Assembly (NCBI GenBank): GCA_052400685.1
Contig: JBQTGJ010000001.1
Reading direction: 5' to 3' (one strand)
From: CAZHHH01 sp052400685
GTDB lineage: Bacteria > Bacteroidota > Bacteroidia > Bacteroidales > Marinilabiliaceae
DNA length: 64,000 bases
Below, in pieces: positions 49,983 through 59,716 of the stretch. The notes below the pieces were generated by a model. The model searched no databases. It was given only the letters and a program-made list of their open reading frames with translations, and was not told the DNA's origin. The translations under genes were made by a program, and so were the position numbers. Within the stretch, counting starts at the first letter, position 1; every line of letters begins with the position of its first letter.

Positions 49983-51494
49983 CTACCAGGGTGAATTTTG
50001 TTTCATATTGGGGTTATTATCAAGTTCATTTTCCGGTATAGGATAATATTTGTGTTTTGGAGCGAAATTTTGATAGCCAACCACTTGACTTTCATCAAGC
50101 GTTTCTTCCAACAAATCCCATCGTCGCAGATCGTAAAAGTGCAGTCCTTCACGGGCAAATTCCAGGTTGCGCTGATGCCGTATTTCTGTCATCATTTGTT
50201 CACGGTTATAGCTTTCCATCTCTGTTAATTTGTTGGTAAGTTGAGCCCTTTCACGTATGCGATGGACTAAAGGAGCGGCATCTTTTACCTTATCTCTCAT
50301 GGTATAGGCTTCGGCTAGCATTAATAAGACATCTGCATAGCGCATGCCGTACTCATTAAGTTCCGATTTCCAATCACCTTCGTTTTCGTTCCACCAGTTT
50401 TGATTTTTCTTTAGCCAGATTTCATCTGGGCCCCATGTGGTGTTGAATATTCTTTGATAGTAAACACATTCCGGGTAATCCCATGCCAGAGTCGCTGTAG
50501 CCCTGGGATCTATTCCTCCATCAACTGTTGATTCCTGTAAAAATGCGTTTAAAAGGGCTTTTGTCGGATAAAGCTCAAACCATCCACCCACTTCACCAGG
50601 GGCACATTCCTGCGCAATAAATGTACTTCTTGATTTGCTGGCCGGATTATCAGTCCAGATGTCGGTGCCTCCCAATAAGCTGAATTGGAGTTCAAAAACG
50701 CTCTCTACGCCATTTTCATGTTTGCCGTCAAAAAGCTCCGCATACACGGGTTGTAATGCATAACCGTATTGTGTTTCGTTGCCGACAATTAATTCCAGCG
50801 TGGTCTCTGCATTTTCCCAAAGTCCTTGGTATAAATAGGCACGTCCCATATAAGCCAGTACCGTTCCTTTGGTAGCACGTCCCTTTTGATTTGCATCATA
50901 TTGCGTTGGTAGAACTTTTAATGCGGCGTCGAAGTCGCTGATACATTGTTCCCAAACGGCCTCAATGGTCGATTTTGATTGATAATAATCATCAGAGGTT
51001 GCTGCTAATGCTGTTGTTATAGGTACTGATCCAAAGTCAATCGCTAAAATCATATAATTGAGTCCCCTGAGGAATCTGGCTTCTGCGATAAGCTGATTTT
51101 TGACATTTTCGTCAATTTCCATTTCAGGCCCTTTTTGTATTACCTGATTGGCTCTGAATATACCTTCATAGCAACCTTTGTACAGATCGGAAGAGCTCCC
51201 GTTGCTAAAGGTGTTTAGGAACGTCGAAATTTCGTAGCGGTCTCTGACATCATTTCTTATTGTGAAATTTTCGGTTCTGCCGGCTTTAAGTTCCCAGTTG
51301 ATTGTTCCATAATGTCCCGTGTAATCATCGATTAACGAGTTATAAATGGTTGCAACTGCTGAATAAAGGTCATCTTCGGTTTGCCAGAAATTTTCGTTGG
51401 TGACTTTGTTGGGGTTTTCCAGTTCCAGAAAAGATTCCGAGCAACTCCCTAGAACAAAAGTCAATAGCGCTAAAATGAAATATTTTATTTTCAT
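49983..51494 (-). CDS. SusD/RagB-family nutrient-binding lipoprotein
   Basis: A 503-residue outer-membrane lipoprotein (signal FVLGSC, Cys18). The N-terminal SESFLELENPNKVTNENFW and the C-terminal LRRWDLLEET / YYPIPENELDNNPNMKQNSPW stretches (in pieces YYPIPENELDNNPN and MKQNSPW) are SusD hallmarks, with TPR-like helices in between. It forms the lid over the SusC channel and binds glycans or peptides outside. It lies 40 bases downstream of susC. Confidence 0.93.
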   Translation of the reverse strand: MKIKYFILALLTFVLGSCSESFLELENPNKVTNENFWQTEDDLYSAVATIYNSLIDDYTGHYGTINWELKAGRTENFTIRNDVRDRYEISTFLNTFSNGSSSDLYKGCYEGIFRANQVIQKGPEMEIDENVKNQLIAEARFLRGLNYMILAIDFGSVPITTALAATSDDYYQSKSTIEAVWEQCISDFDAALKVLPTQYDANQKGRATKGTVLAYMGRAYLYQGLWENAETTLELIVGNETQYGYALQPVYAELFDGKHENGVESVFELQFSLLGGTDIWTDNPASKSRSTFIAQECAPGEVGGWFELYPTKALLNAFLQESTVDGGIDPRATATLAWDYPECVYYQRIFNTTWGPDEIWLKKNQNWWNENEGDWKSELNEYGMRYADVLLMLAEAYTMRDKVKDAAPLVHRIRERAQLTNKLTEMESYNREQMMTEIRHQRNLEFAREGLHFYDLRRWDLLEETLDESQVVGYQNFAPKHKYYPIPENELDNNPNMKQNSPW

Positions 51495-51534
51495 AATTTT
51501 TGTTTTTTATCTTAACTGTTTAATTGTCTGCTTT

Positions 51535-54500
51535 CTAAAAGGTCATTTGTAAACCAATATGAAAAGCTCTGTTAAGAGGATATTGTCTGAAATCAATGCC
51601 TCGGCTGGAAATAGAACTGCTGCCGATGTCAGGATTATAGCCGGAATAATCCGTTAGTGTGAATAGATTGTCAGCCCCAACATAGATTCTGGTTTGATCG
51701 ATGGAATATTTGTCGAGCCAGCTTTGGGGAAATGAATATCCCACTTGAATTGTTTTACATCTGAAATACGACCCGTTTTCAAGAAATCTATCACTGTTGT
51801 CAACGCCATTGCCGTTGGGATCAGACAAATCCAGCCGCGGAATATCCGAATTGGGATTGAAAGTGTATGAGTTCAGTAATTCTGTGGAGTAATTCGATGT
51901 AAAACGTCCTGATTCTGTATAGGTACGAATGCCGTTAAATATTTTATTGCCGCTGGTACCCTGAAAGAAAACGCTGGCATCGAAAGCTCGCCAGGAGGCT
52001 TCAAGTCTCAGACCATATTCAATGTCGGGGAAGGGACTGCCACAATACACCCGGTCGTTACCATCAATTTTGCCATCATCATTGGCATCAATAAACCGAA
52101 TATCACCAATTTGTGCATTGGGTTGTATTAATTCTCCTTCTTTGCTGTGTTGTTGTATTTCGGTCTCTGATCGAAACAAACCATCTGTTTTGATCAGAAA
52201 AAACGAATACATTGGGTAACCTACTTTGGAATAAGTTACAGAGGGTCCGTTGTGCGTTGCATTTCCGCCTGCCAGAACTTGCGACCCCGTGCTTAACTCT
52301 TCTATTTCGTTTTTTGAGTGTGACAATGTTCCGGTTATGGAATATTTAAATTGTGAATCAGATGACGTGCCGTTATAGTTAAGTAAAACTTCGAAGCCAT
52401 TATTGGACACTTTCCCGGCATTGTTGTATGGGTCGTTACCGGCACCTACAGATAACGGAATCGGAACTCTTAGCAACAAATCTGTTGTAATTTTGCGATA
52501 GAGATCAAAATTAAGGTTTATTTTTCCGTTGTATAAACCTAAATCTAAACCAACATTTGAGGTTGTTGTGGTTTCCCATTTTAAATTTTCCGGAACATAC
52601 TCCGTTTGTATGTTTCCTACCCAAAGAGAGTTTGGCTCTCCCACGCCATAACTGATAGCCGAGCTTATGAGGCCCATGTAAACGTAATCTCCTATCTCCT
52701 GGTTACCAAGTTTACCATAACTCATTCTTAATTTAAGCTGAGGAATAGTTGGATTTAGTCCTTCGAAGAACGATTCATTCGCAATATTCCAGGCCAAAGA
52801 GAGCGATGGGAAATTTCCCCATTTATTAGTCTGGCTGAAACGCGAGGAGCCATCCCGGCGAAAAGTTCCGGTAAATATGTACCTGCTGTCGTATGAGTAT
52901 ATGAGACGTCCGAGGTAAGAAATCATGGTGCTTTCATTTTCATAGCCATTGGCGGCTGGTTCTTCTGTGCCTGAGTCCATAACCCATTTGCCATCAGGCA
53001 TCCCTTTTTTCGAAGCTGAGAATTGCCGGTAGTGGTCGTTGTAGGCTGTTTGTCCTATTACCGCATTAATTGAGTGAACTTCATTAAATGTTTTGTTGTA
53101 CGACAAGGTGTTTTCTATTTGCCAATACTCCGATATGCCACTCATTTCGTAGATGTAGTTATTTTGATTTCTAAAGAATGACCCAACTTCATATCGGGCT
53201 TCCGTACTGGTGTTTTTAGATTCTGTAGCAGTCAGTCCCGAGCTGAATTTGTATTTCAGCCCATCCATAAGATCCACCTCGGCAAATAAGTTTATTAGTG
53301 CTTTGTAATAATTGCTTTCATCGTTTTTGAGGTTTAGTGCTGCTACCGGGTTAAAAATGTCAAGAACCGAACCGTAGGCACCACCATAGCCCCCTATTGC
53401 ATCTTTGTTGTATATGCTAAAGGCAGGAACCATTAATGCGGCTGATGCAATTACGTTTCCAGCCTGCCCGGATACACCCGGCTGGTTTTGAGTTGATTCT
53501 TTAGATAAAAGCACGCTTTCTCCGATTTTGAATCGGCCTTTTTTGAAATCGGATTTAAACCGAAGATTCATTCTGTCATAACCGGTTTCTTTAATAACAC
53601 CATCTTGATTCAAATATCCCAGAGAAATGCTGTAGGTCACATTTTCACTTCCGCCGTCGGCATTAAAGGATATGTTTTGAATTGGCGCATTTCTGAAAAT
53701 TTCGTTTTGCCAGTCTACGCCTTCACCCGGTACTTCCGGATTGATTGCAATGGATGGAAGCTCGATCCCTGCGGCTTGAGTTGATGCTGTTACGATTTTA
53801 ATCCATTCATCGGTGTTGGTAAGTTTTAGTTTGCTGGCTACCTGCTGTACGCCAAAATCGGCGTTTACATGGATGACTACCGGACCCTTTTTCCCGGATT
53901 TGGTTGTGATCAGAATTACACCGTTGGCGGCCCTTGATCCATAAATGGCTGCTGCAGAGGCGTCCTTTAAAACCTGTATGGATTCGATGTCGCTGGGACT
54001 GATGTTGTTCATGGATGAGACGGGTATGTCGTCAACAAGAATCAGTGGCGTGTTGTTATTGAGTGAGCCGGCGCCTCTAATCTGGAATCGCATACCTGCT
54101 CCTGGTGCACCGCCTGCTGATTCAATATTAACACCCGCAATTTTTCCTTGAATGGCAGTTCCCAGATTGGTGTTGGTTTGCTGATCCAGATGCGCTGATT
54201 TTAATACGCCAACAGCACCAGTTAAGTCACTTTTTTTTACGGTTCCATAACCAATAACAATTACTTCATCAAGGCCCAATGAGCTTTCGGTCATTGTAAC
54301 ATTAATTTTCGTTTGTCCTGCGACCGCAATTTCCTGGGGCTCCATTCCTACAAATGAAAAGATCAATATGGCATCTTGCAACACATTTTGTAATTCATAG
54401 TTGCCGTCAATATTAGTAATTGTTCCAATGGAAGACCCTTTGATTACAATGGATGCCCCCGGAATTGCAGACCCCTGACTATCGGTTACGTTTCCACGTA

Positions 54501-54915
54501 TAGTTATTGGCTGTGTCTGTTGATTGTTATCGGCAGCTAATACTTTTGGTATCAGAATAACAAAATTGTTTTCAATCTTGTACGTAATATCGGTCCCCTC
54601 GAATATTTTGTTTAAAACTTCATTTAAATCAGCCTGTTGAAGATTTAAATCAACTTTGCGATGGGTATCGATAAATTTAGAACTATAGGCAAACTTATAA
54701 TTAGTTTGCGTTTCAATGTTCTTCAAAATGTCAGAAATGCTGGCCCCTCTGACATTTATGTCTAGCTTGCTGTCTATCTGGCTGTACAGTGCAGAAGCAG
54801 ATAGTTGGCAACTGAATACAATAAGCATTGCTACCAAAAGTTTCATAACTTTTGGTAGTGTAAATTGAGTTCTGTTGAAGACGCTGAGTCTCCGTAAGTA
54901 CCACTTTTTTTTCAT
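51535..54915 (-). CDS. SusC/RagA TonB-dependent transporter with STN domain
   Basis: A 1126-residue outer-membrane receptor starting at MKKKWYLRRLSVF. After the signal peptide come an STN secretin/TonB N-terminal domain (about 55-125; INVRGASISDILKNIE) that talks to the FecR anti-sigma factor, a carboxypeptidase-regulatory-like domain (about 140-215; GNVTDSQGSAIPGASIVIKG), the TonB box region DEVIVIGYGTVKKSDLTG, the plug (SAAAIYGSRAANGVILITTK), and the beta-barrel ending in GLQMTF. It imports the substrate bound by SusD. The STN domain links it to the upstream sigma/FecR pair. Confidence 0.94.
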   Translation of the reverse strand: MKKKWYLRRLSVFNRTQFTLPKVMKLLVAMLIVFSCQLSASALYSQIDSKLDINVRGASISDILKNIETQTNYKFAYSSKFIDTHRKVDLNLQQADLNEVLNKIFEGTDITYKIENNFVILIPKVLAADNNQQTQPITIRGNVTDSQGSAIPGASIVIKGSSIGTITNIDGNYELQNVLQDAILIFSFVGMEPQEIAVAGQTKINVTMTESSLGLDEVIVIGYGTVKKSDLTGAVGVLKSAHLDQQTNTNLGTAIQGKIAGVNIESAGGAPGAGMRFQIRGAGSLNNNTPLILVDDIPVSSMNNISPSDIESIQVLKDASAAAIYGSRAANGVILITTKSGKKGPVVIHVNADFGVQQVASKLKLTNTDEWIKIVTASTQAAGIELPSIAINPEVPGEGVDWQNEIFRNAPIQNISFNADGGSENVTYSISLGYLNQDGVIKETGYDRMNLRFKSDFKKGRFKIGESVLLSKESTQNQPGVSGQAGNVIASAALMVPAFSIYNKDAIGGYGGAYGSVLDIFNPVAALNLKNDESNYYKALINLFAEVDLMDGLKYKFSSGLTATESKNTSTEARYEVGSFFRNQNNYIYEMSGISEYWQIENTLSYNKTFNEVHSINAVIGQTAYNDHYRQFSASKKGMPDGKWVMDSGTEEPAANGYENESTMISYLGRLIYSYDSRYIFTGTFRRDGSSRFSQTNKWGNFPSLSLAWNIANESFFEGLNPTIPQLKLRMSYGKLGNQEIGDYVYMGLISSAISYGVGEPNSLWVGNIQTEYVPENLKWETTTTSNVGLDLGLYNGKINLNFDLYRKITTDLLLRVPIPLSVGAGNDPYNNAGKVSNNGFEVLLNYNGTSSDSQFKYSITGTLSHSKNEIEELSTGSQVLAGGNATHNGPSVTYSKVGYPMYSFFLIKTDGLFRSETEIQQHSKEGELIQPNAQIGDIRFIDANDDGKIDGNDRVYCGSPFPDIEYGLRLEASWRAFDASVFFQGTSGNKIFNGIRTYTESGRFTSNYSTELLNSYTFNPNSDIPRLDLSDPNGNGVDNSDRFLENGSYFRCKTIQVGYSFPQSWLDKYSIDQTRIYVGADNLFTLTDYSGYNPDIGSSSISSRGIDFRQYPLNRAFHIGLQMTF

Positions 54916-54985
54916 ACATTTGTGTATTGAATTAGACAAAAAACATATTTGGTTTTCAGGGAGATGCTGCTACATCTCCCTGTTT

Positions 54986-55978
54986 TTATTCTAAATCTGT
55001 ATATTTTGAGTATCTGCGCTGATCCAGCGAAAAAATGATTTCTTTGTTTTGACTTTTTATCTTAACGGGTAGTGCAATTCTTATAAGATCCAGTATCTCC
55101 TGCAGTGATTCATTACTGATAGTTGTACTGAATAAGAAGCTTTCCAATTCTTTGTCGTTAACAGTCACCTTTATTCCATATCGTTTCTGCAATTGTGATG
55201 CTATTTCGCGGAAGGGCGTATCGTAAAAATATAGCTTTCCGTCGGTCCATGATGTGAATAATTTTGTATTTACTTTTTTTACTTCCCATCGGTTGGCGGA
55301 TTTTAAAAGACCGGCTATTTCTCCTGGTTTGAGAATTCTTATTTGTTTGTTCGATTGAAAAGACGTTAGTTTTACCGATCCTTCTTCCAAAACAACAAAA
55401 GCTTTGTCGGACGTGTTATAATCCTGAATGTTGAATTTTGTTCCCAATACCGTTACTTTTAGTTGGCTGGTTTGAACTCTGAATGGTCTCATTGTTTTGT
55501 GTTTTACTTCAAAGTATGCTTCACCGGTTAGCTTGACATTTCGGCTAAATAAGAAATGAAGGGGAGAGTATTCAAGTGAAGAGGAGCTGTTGAGCAACAC
55601 CGTACTACTGTCAGGAAGTAGTAATTTTAGCGTTTGCCCGGCTCCTGTATTAAGAACTATTTTTTGTTTGTTGATAATTGGAAGCGCTGTTATAAAGCTT
55701 ATTAGAAGACCTATGGCTATTAACCCGGCTGCTTTGCGTAGGTTTAAAAACAGGATACTTCTTTTTTGTGGAGCACTAATTTTAATTTTTAGTTTTTCCC
55801 ATTTTTTCCATGTAGAAAGAGAAATAGGTTTTTCATCGTCGTTTAACCAATCTTGTTTAAGCTTTTGAAACAAGCGCTTGTTGTTTTCACTATCTCTCAG
55901 GCACTTCAATAATTGTAGCTGCTCTGCATGGGTAGCATTTCCTTCAAAGTATCTTTTTGCGAGATTTTCGATGTTCAT
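54986..55978 (-). CDS. FecR-family anti-sigma factor
   Basis: A 330-residue single-pass membrane protein: a cytosolic N-terminal part (about 1-75), a membrane helix at about 85-105 (LIAIGLLISFITALPI) and a periplasmic FecR domain (GAGQTLKLLLPDSSTVLLNS, GEAYFEVKHKTMRPFRV, FNIQDY), ending with a DUF4974-like region (FREIASQLQKRYGIKV). It transmits the state of the SusC STN domain to the sigma factor. The start codon lies two bases after a 15-bp inverted repeat arm that could hide its ribosome-binding region. Confidence 0.92.
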   Translation of the reverse strand: MNIENLAKRYFEGNATHAEQLQLLKCLRDSENNKRLFQKLKQDWLNDDEKPISLSTWKKWEKLKIKISAPQKRSILFLNLRKAAGLIAIGLLISFITALPIINKQKIVLNTGAGQTLKLLLPDSSTVLLNSSSSLEYSPLHFLFSRNVKLTGEAYFEVKHKTMRPFRVQTSQLKVTVLGTKFNIQDYNTSDKAFVVLEEGSVKLTSFQSNKQIRILKPGEIAGLLKSANRWEVKKVNTKLFTSWTDGKLYFYDTPFREIASQLQKRYGIKVTVNDKELESFLFSTTISNESLQEILDLIRIALPVKIKSQNKEIIFSLDQRRYSKYTDLE

Positions 55979-55980
55979 AT

Positions 55981-56041
55981 TTTTTATATTTCATATATAT
56001 TACAGCTGAGTTGTTAAAAACCCTACTATGAAATATAAAAA
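55981..56041 (-). promoter_or_regulatory. Inverted repeat in the sigma-FecR gap
   Basis: TTTTTATATTTCATA (55981-55995) and TATGAAATATAAAAA (56027-56041) are perfectly complementary over 15 bases with a 31-base loop. On the transcript the second arm ends two bases before the fecR start codon, so folding would block its translation start. Confidence 0.6.
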
Positions 56042-56075
56042 ATGTTTCTTTTTTTCTGCTTTTGCAAATTTGTTG

Positions 56076-56678
56076 TTAATGCTGTTTGATGAAAAAGATG
56101 ATGAGTAGAAGGATGTCTGTGGAGTAATGTGTTGAAATATATGATATTATCTTTTCTTTTCCCACTGAGAGTTGTTTTTCCACGGCTTTTGTTGAAATTC
56201 CAAGTTGTTTGGCAATTTCACGATTTTTAAGATTCTCGAAGCGGCTTTTTTTAAAAATGAGTTTACAACGTTGAGGTAGTTTCTCAATGGCAATATCAAT
56301 ATCCTGTAATAGTCTTTCTTCCAGCGATAGCTCTTCCTGATCCAAATAGTCGATATGGGTAAGATACTGGACTTGTTCAATTTCTGCTTTGTAAGCCTCG
56401 TTGTTTGTTTGAAGAAATTTTGTGTGTTTAATATAATTCAGGCATCGATTTCGGAGCGAAACATACAAGAGTCCATTAATCGAGCGGGTTTCGTCTATTT
56501 GTGCGCGTTTTTCCCAAAATGAAACAAATGTCTCCTGTACAAGATCTTCTGCAATATCAATTTCTTTGATAAATAATTTGCAATAGTTGATAAGACGTGG
56601 ATAATGATTTCTGAAAATAACTCCGAAAGCGTCTATATCACCTGCTTTAATCTTTTTAGTTATTTCAGTAGAATTCAT
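56076..56678 (-). CDS. ECF-family RNA polymerase sigma factor
   Basis: A 200-residue sigma-70 of the extracytoplasmic-function type found before SusCD loci. Region 2 is at about 20-85 (VIFRNHYPRLINYCKLFIKE, then DLVQETFVSFWEKR), region 4 at about 125-180 (IEKLPQRCKLIFKKSRFENL, then IAKQLGISTKAVEKQL). A hydrophobic C-terminal tail (TDILLLIIFFIKQH) is unusual and may help membrane or FecR contact. It is the first gene of the locus, followed by fecR, susC and susD. Confidence 0.93.
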   Translation of the reverse strand: MNSTEITKKIKAGDIDAFGVIFRNHYPRLINYCKLFIKEIDIAEDLVQETFVSFWEKRAQIDETRSINGLLYVSLRNRCLNYIKHTKFLQTNNEAYKAEIEQVQYLTHIDYLDQEELSLEERLLQDIDIAIEKLPQRCKLIFKKSRFENLKNREIAKQLGISTKAVEKQLSVGKEKIISYISTHYSTDILLLIIFFIKQH

Positions 56679-56761
56679 TATTCTATTTTAACATTAGGTA
56701 ATAAATTTATATAAATATAATGTAATTGACAATTTTGTTTTGTTATGGTCTGTATATAAAC

Positions 56762-56799
56762 AAAAACAGTCATTTCTGTATTAAGAAACGACTGTTTTG
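56762..56799. terminator. Terminator after valS
   Basis: AAAACAGTCATTTCT and AGAAACGACTGTTTT pair over 15 positions with one mismatch and a six-base loop; A- and T-runs on both sides. It lies just downstream of the valS stop codon (56818). Confidence 0.8.
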
Positions 56800-56817
56800 T
56801 GTGTGATAATTTGCAAG

Positions 56818-59448
56818 CTATTTTTTTAGCTCAGCAAGGCTTTCTTTTATGACGGCAATTTTTGCTTCAGCATCGTTTTTCTTTTGCTGTTCGGTTGCAA
56901 CAACTTTTTCAGGCGCACTGTTTACAAAACGTTCGTTGCTGAGTTTTTTCATTACACCGGTCAGAAATCCTTCAGTGTATTTAAGTTCTTCTTCCAGTTT
57001 CTTTATTTCTGCTTCTACGTCAATATTGCTTTCTACAGGAATGAAGAATTCGCTCGATTTTACAAAGAAAGATGCAGCATCTGTAATTTTTGTTTCAACT
57101 TTGTCGATGGTCTCAATGTTCGTGAGCTTAGCAAGTACCGCATCAAATTTATTGACGTATCCATCTTCACCAGCCATTACTTTGAGTGTGATGGCATCGC
57201 GGAATGGAATGTTGTAATTTTTCCGCACGGTACGAACGGCTGCTACGGCCTCTTTAACGAGGTCAAACTGATTCAAGATATCGGTGTCGAAATCTTTTGT
57301 TGCGGGCATTTGACTGATCATAATGCTTTCACCATCCTTACGTTCGGCCAGTTGGTGCCATATTTCTTCGGTGATGAATGGCATGAACGGATGAATTAAG
57401 TGCATCAAATCATCCAAAAAGGCGATGGCTGCTTTGTATGTTTTGCCGTCGATGGGCTGTTGGTAAGCTGGTTTAATAATTTCGAGAAACCAGCTTGAGA
57501 AGTCATCCCAGAAAAGCGTGTAAACTGACATCAAAGCATCCGAAACGCGGTATTTTTCAAAATGATCATTGATAACGGCCATTTCTTTTTGTATGCGTTG
57601 TGCGAACCATTCAATGGCGAGAGCTGCACTTTGCGGTTGTGCAATGTTGGTATCCACATCCCACGATTTCACCAATCTGAAAGCATTCCACATTTTATTG
57701 GCGAAGTTACGACCCTGTTCCGGTAAGCTTTCGTCGAAACGTAAATCACCGCCGGCGGGCGAGCATAACAGCATTCCCACCCGAACTCCATCAGCGCCAA
57801 AGGTGGCAATTAAATCAAGCGGGTCGGGGCTGTTGCCCAGTGATTTGGACATTTTGCGGCCTTGTTTGTCGCGTACCATGCCGGTGAAATAGACATTTTT
57901 AAAGGGTAATTTTCCTTTAAATTCGTATCCGGCCATGATCATTCGGGCTACCCAGAAAAATATGATGTCGTGCCCGGTAACCAAATCGTTGGTGGGGTAG
58001 TAGTAATCAATTTCATTTTTGTCGGGATTGAAGCCGTCAAAAACCGAGATGGGCCATAACCATGAGGAGGCCCAGGTGTCAAGCACATCTTCGTCCTGAT
58101 GCAGATCGGACATGGTGAGATTTTTATTTCCGGTTGTTTTTTGTGCTTCAGCCAGAGCTTCCTGATCGGTTTCGGCAACAACAAAGGAACCATCGGGCAG
58201 GTAGTAAACGGGTATGCGGTGTCCCCACCACAGTTGCCGGGAGATACACCAGTCTTTTACATTCTCCATCCAATGGCGATAGAGGTTTTTGAATTTGGCC
58301 GGGTGAAATTGTATCTCGTCATTCATCACCGCGTCGAGGGCTGGTTTTGACAGGTCGGCCATACGAAGGAACCACTGGGTGCTCAATTTGGGTTCAATCA
58401 CTTCGTCGGTTCGTTCAGAGTAGCCTACTTTATTGTTGTAATCTTCTACTTTTACAAGATTGCCTGACTCTTCCAGCGATTTTTCAATTTTTTTACGTAC
58501 CACAAATCGATCTTCGCCAACGAAAAGACCGGCAGCCGGACTTAATGTGCCGTCGTCATTCAGGATGTCAATGCTTTCGAGGTTGTGACGCATTCCTATT
58601 TCGTAGTCGTTGATGTCATGTGCCGGCGTGATTTTTAAACATCCGGTTCCAAATTCCACATCTACATATTCGTCCTGAATGATGGGGATGGAGCGATTGA
58701 TGAGGGGCACCATGACGCGTTTTCCCACTAAATGCGTGAAGCGTTCGTCGTTGGGATTGACGCATACCGCTGTATCACCCAAAATGGTTTCGGGACGTGT
58801 TGTGGCAATGGTTACATATTCATCGGTGGTGCCATCAACCAAATATCGGATATAGTATAGTTTCGATTTGAGTTCTTTGTAAATGACTTCTTCGTCGGAT
58901 ACGGCCGTTTTTGCTTTGGGATCCCAGTTTACCATTCGGATACCACGGTAAATATGCCCCTTTTTGTATAGGTCAACAAACGATTTAATAACGGCTTTGC
59001 TACGTGCTTCATCCATTGTGAAACTGGTCCGATCCCAGTCGCACGAAGCCCCCAGCTTTTTTAACTGCTCCAGGATGATGCCGCCGTGTTTGTGCGTCCA
59101 CTCCCAGGCATGTTCCAGAAATTCATCGCGGGTTAGTGAGTTTTTGGAGATGCCTTGTTCGCGTAGTTTATTCACCACTTTGGCTTCGGTAGCAATGGAG
59201 GCGTGATCGGTGCCAGGCACCCAACAAGCATTCTTCCCGGTCATGCGAGCACGTCGCACCAGAATGTCCTGAATGGTATTGTTGAGCATGTGTCCCATGT
59301 GTAATACGCCGGTGACGTTGGGTGGCGGAATGACAATGGTGTATGGTTCGCGTTCATCGGGTACCGACTTAAAAAAGCCTTTGTCCATCCAATATGAATA
59401 CCATTTTTCTTCGCTTTGTGAGGAATCGTACTTACTTGCTATCTCCAT
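56818..59448 (-). CDS. valS: Valyl-tRNA synthetase
   Basis: A 876-residue class Ia synthetase. The HIGH-type motif is GVLHMGH at 47-53, preceded by PPPNVT; the KMSKS loop is GRKMSKSLGNSPDP; the editing domain in between carries TTRPETILGDTAV. The anticodon-binding domain and a C-terminal coiled-coil arm (IDVEAEIKKLEEELKYTEGF) complete the usual ValRS layout. The start is MEIASKYDSSQSEEKW. Single gene with a repeat element upstream. Confidence 0.96.
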   Translation of the reverse strand: MEIASKYDSSQSEEKWYSYWMDKGFFKSVPDEREPYTIVIPPPNVTGVLHMGHMLNNTIQDILVRRARMTGKNACWVPGTDHASIATEAKVVNKLREQGISKNSLTRDEFLEHAWEWTHKHGGIILEQLKKLGASCDWDRTSFTMDEARSKAVIKSFVDLYKKGHIYRGIRMVNWDPKAKTAVSDEEVIYKELKSKLYYIRYLVDGTTDEYVTIATTRPETILGDTAVCVNPNDERFTHLVGKRVMVPLINRSIPIIQDEYVDVEFGTGCLKITPAHDINDYEIGMRHNLESIDILNDDGTLSPAAGLFVGEDRFVVRKKIEKSLEESGNLVKVEDYNNKVGYSERTDEVIEPKLSTQWFLRMADLSKPALDAVMNDEIQFHPAKFKNLYRHWMENVKDWCISRQLWWGHRIPVYYLPDGSFVVAETDQEALAEAQKTTGNKNLTMSDLHQDEDVLDTWASSWLWPISVFDGFNPDKNEIDYYYPTNDLVTGHDIIFFWVARMIMAGYEFKGKLPFKNVYFTGMVRDKQGRKMSKSLGNSPDPLDLIATFGADGVRVGMLLCSPAGGDLRFDESLPEQGRNFANKMWNAFRLVKSWDVDTNIAQPQSAALAIEWFAQRIQKEMAVINDHFEKYRVSDALMSVYTLFWDDFSSWFLEIIKPAYQQPIDGKTYKAAIAFLDDLMHLIHPFMPFITEEIWHQLAERKDGESIMISQMPATKDFDTDILNQFDLVKEAVAAVRTVRKNYNIPFRDAITLKVMAGEDGYVNKFDAVLAKLTNIETIDKVETKITDAASFFVKSSEFFIPVESNIDVEAEIKKLEEELKYTEGFLTGVMKKLSNERFVNSAPEKVVATEQQKKNDAEAKIAVIKESLAELKK

Positions 59449-59486
59449 GATAATAATTTATGCAGTTCTCTGTTTTTTTAGTTAAT

Positions 59487-59633
59487 TAGTGTTTGTCTAT
59501 AAAGTCAACTTCTGCGTTACGCTTGTCATAAAAACAGTCATTTACGAAAAGTAATCGCCTTGATTTTTATGACTTCGCAAGCCTTGAATATGAATTTTTT
59601 AGCTCAAATTATTGGTTTTACTAACCGGCACTA
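59487..59633 (-). repeat. Dispersed palindromic element, copy 10 (long form)
   Basis: A 147-bp copy: TAGTGTTTGTCTATAAAGTC at the left and CTAACCGGCACTA at the right. It has the full hairpin GTCATAAAAA ... TTTTTATGAC with GTAAA/TTTAC inside. It lies upstream of valS. Confidence 0.9.
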
Positions 59634-59716
59634 ATTTACTCTTATAAAAAGATGGGTTAAAATTAAACTGCAAAAATAGAAAAAAATAGGGAAGAAGTTG
59701 ATGGATTGGAAAATCT

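Noticed and set aside
56884..57399. Rightward 171-codon frame
   Set aside because: It lies fully antisense to valS, whose protein is unambiguous; composition is that of a shadow frame.
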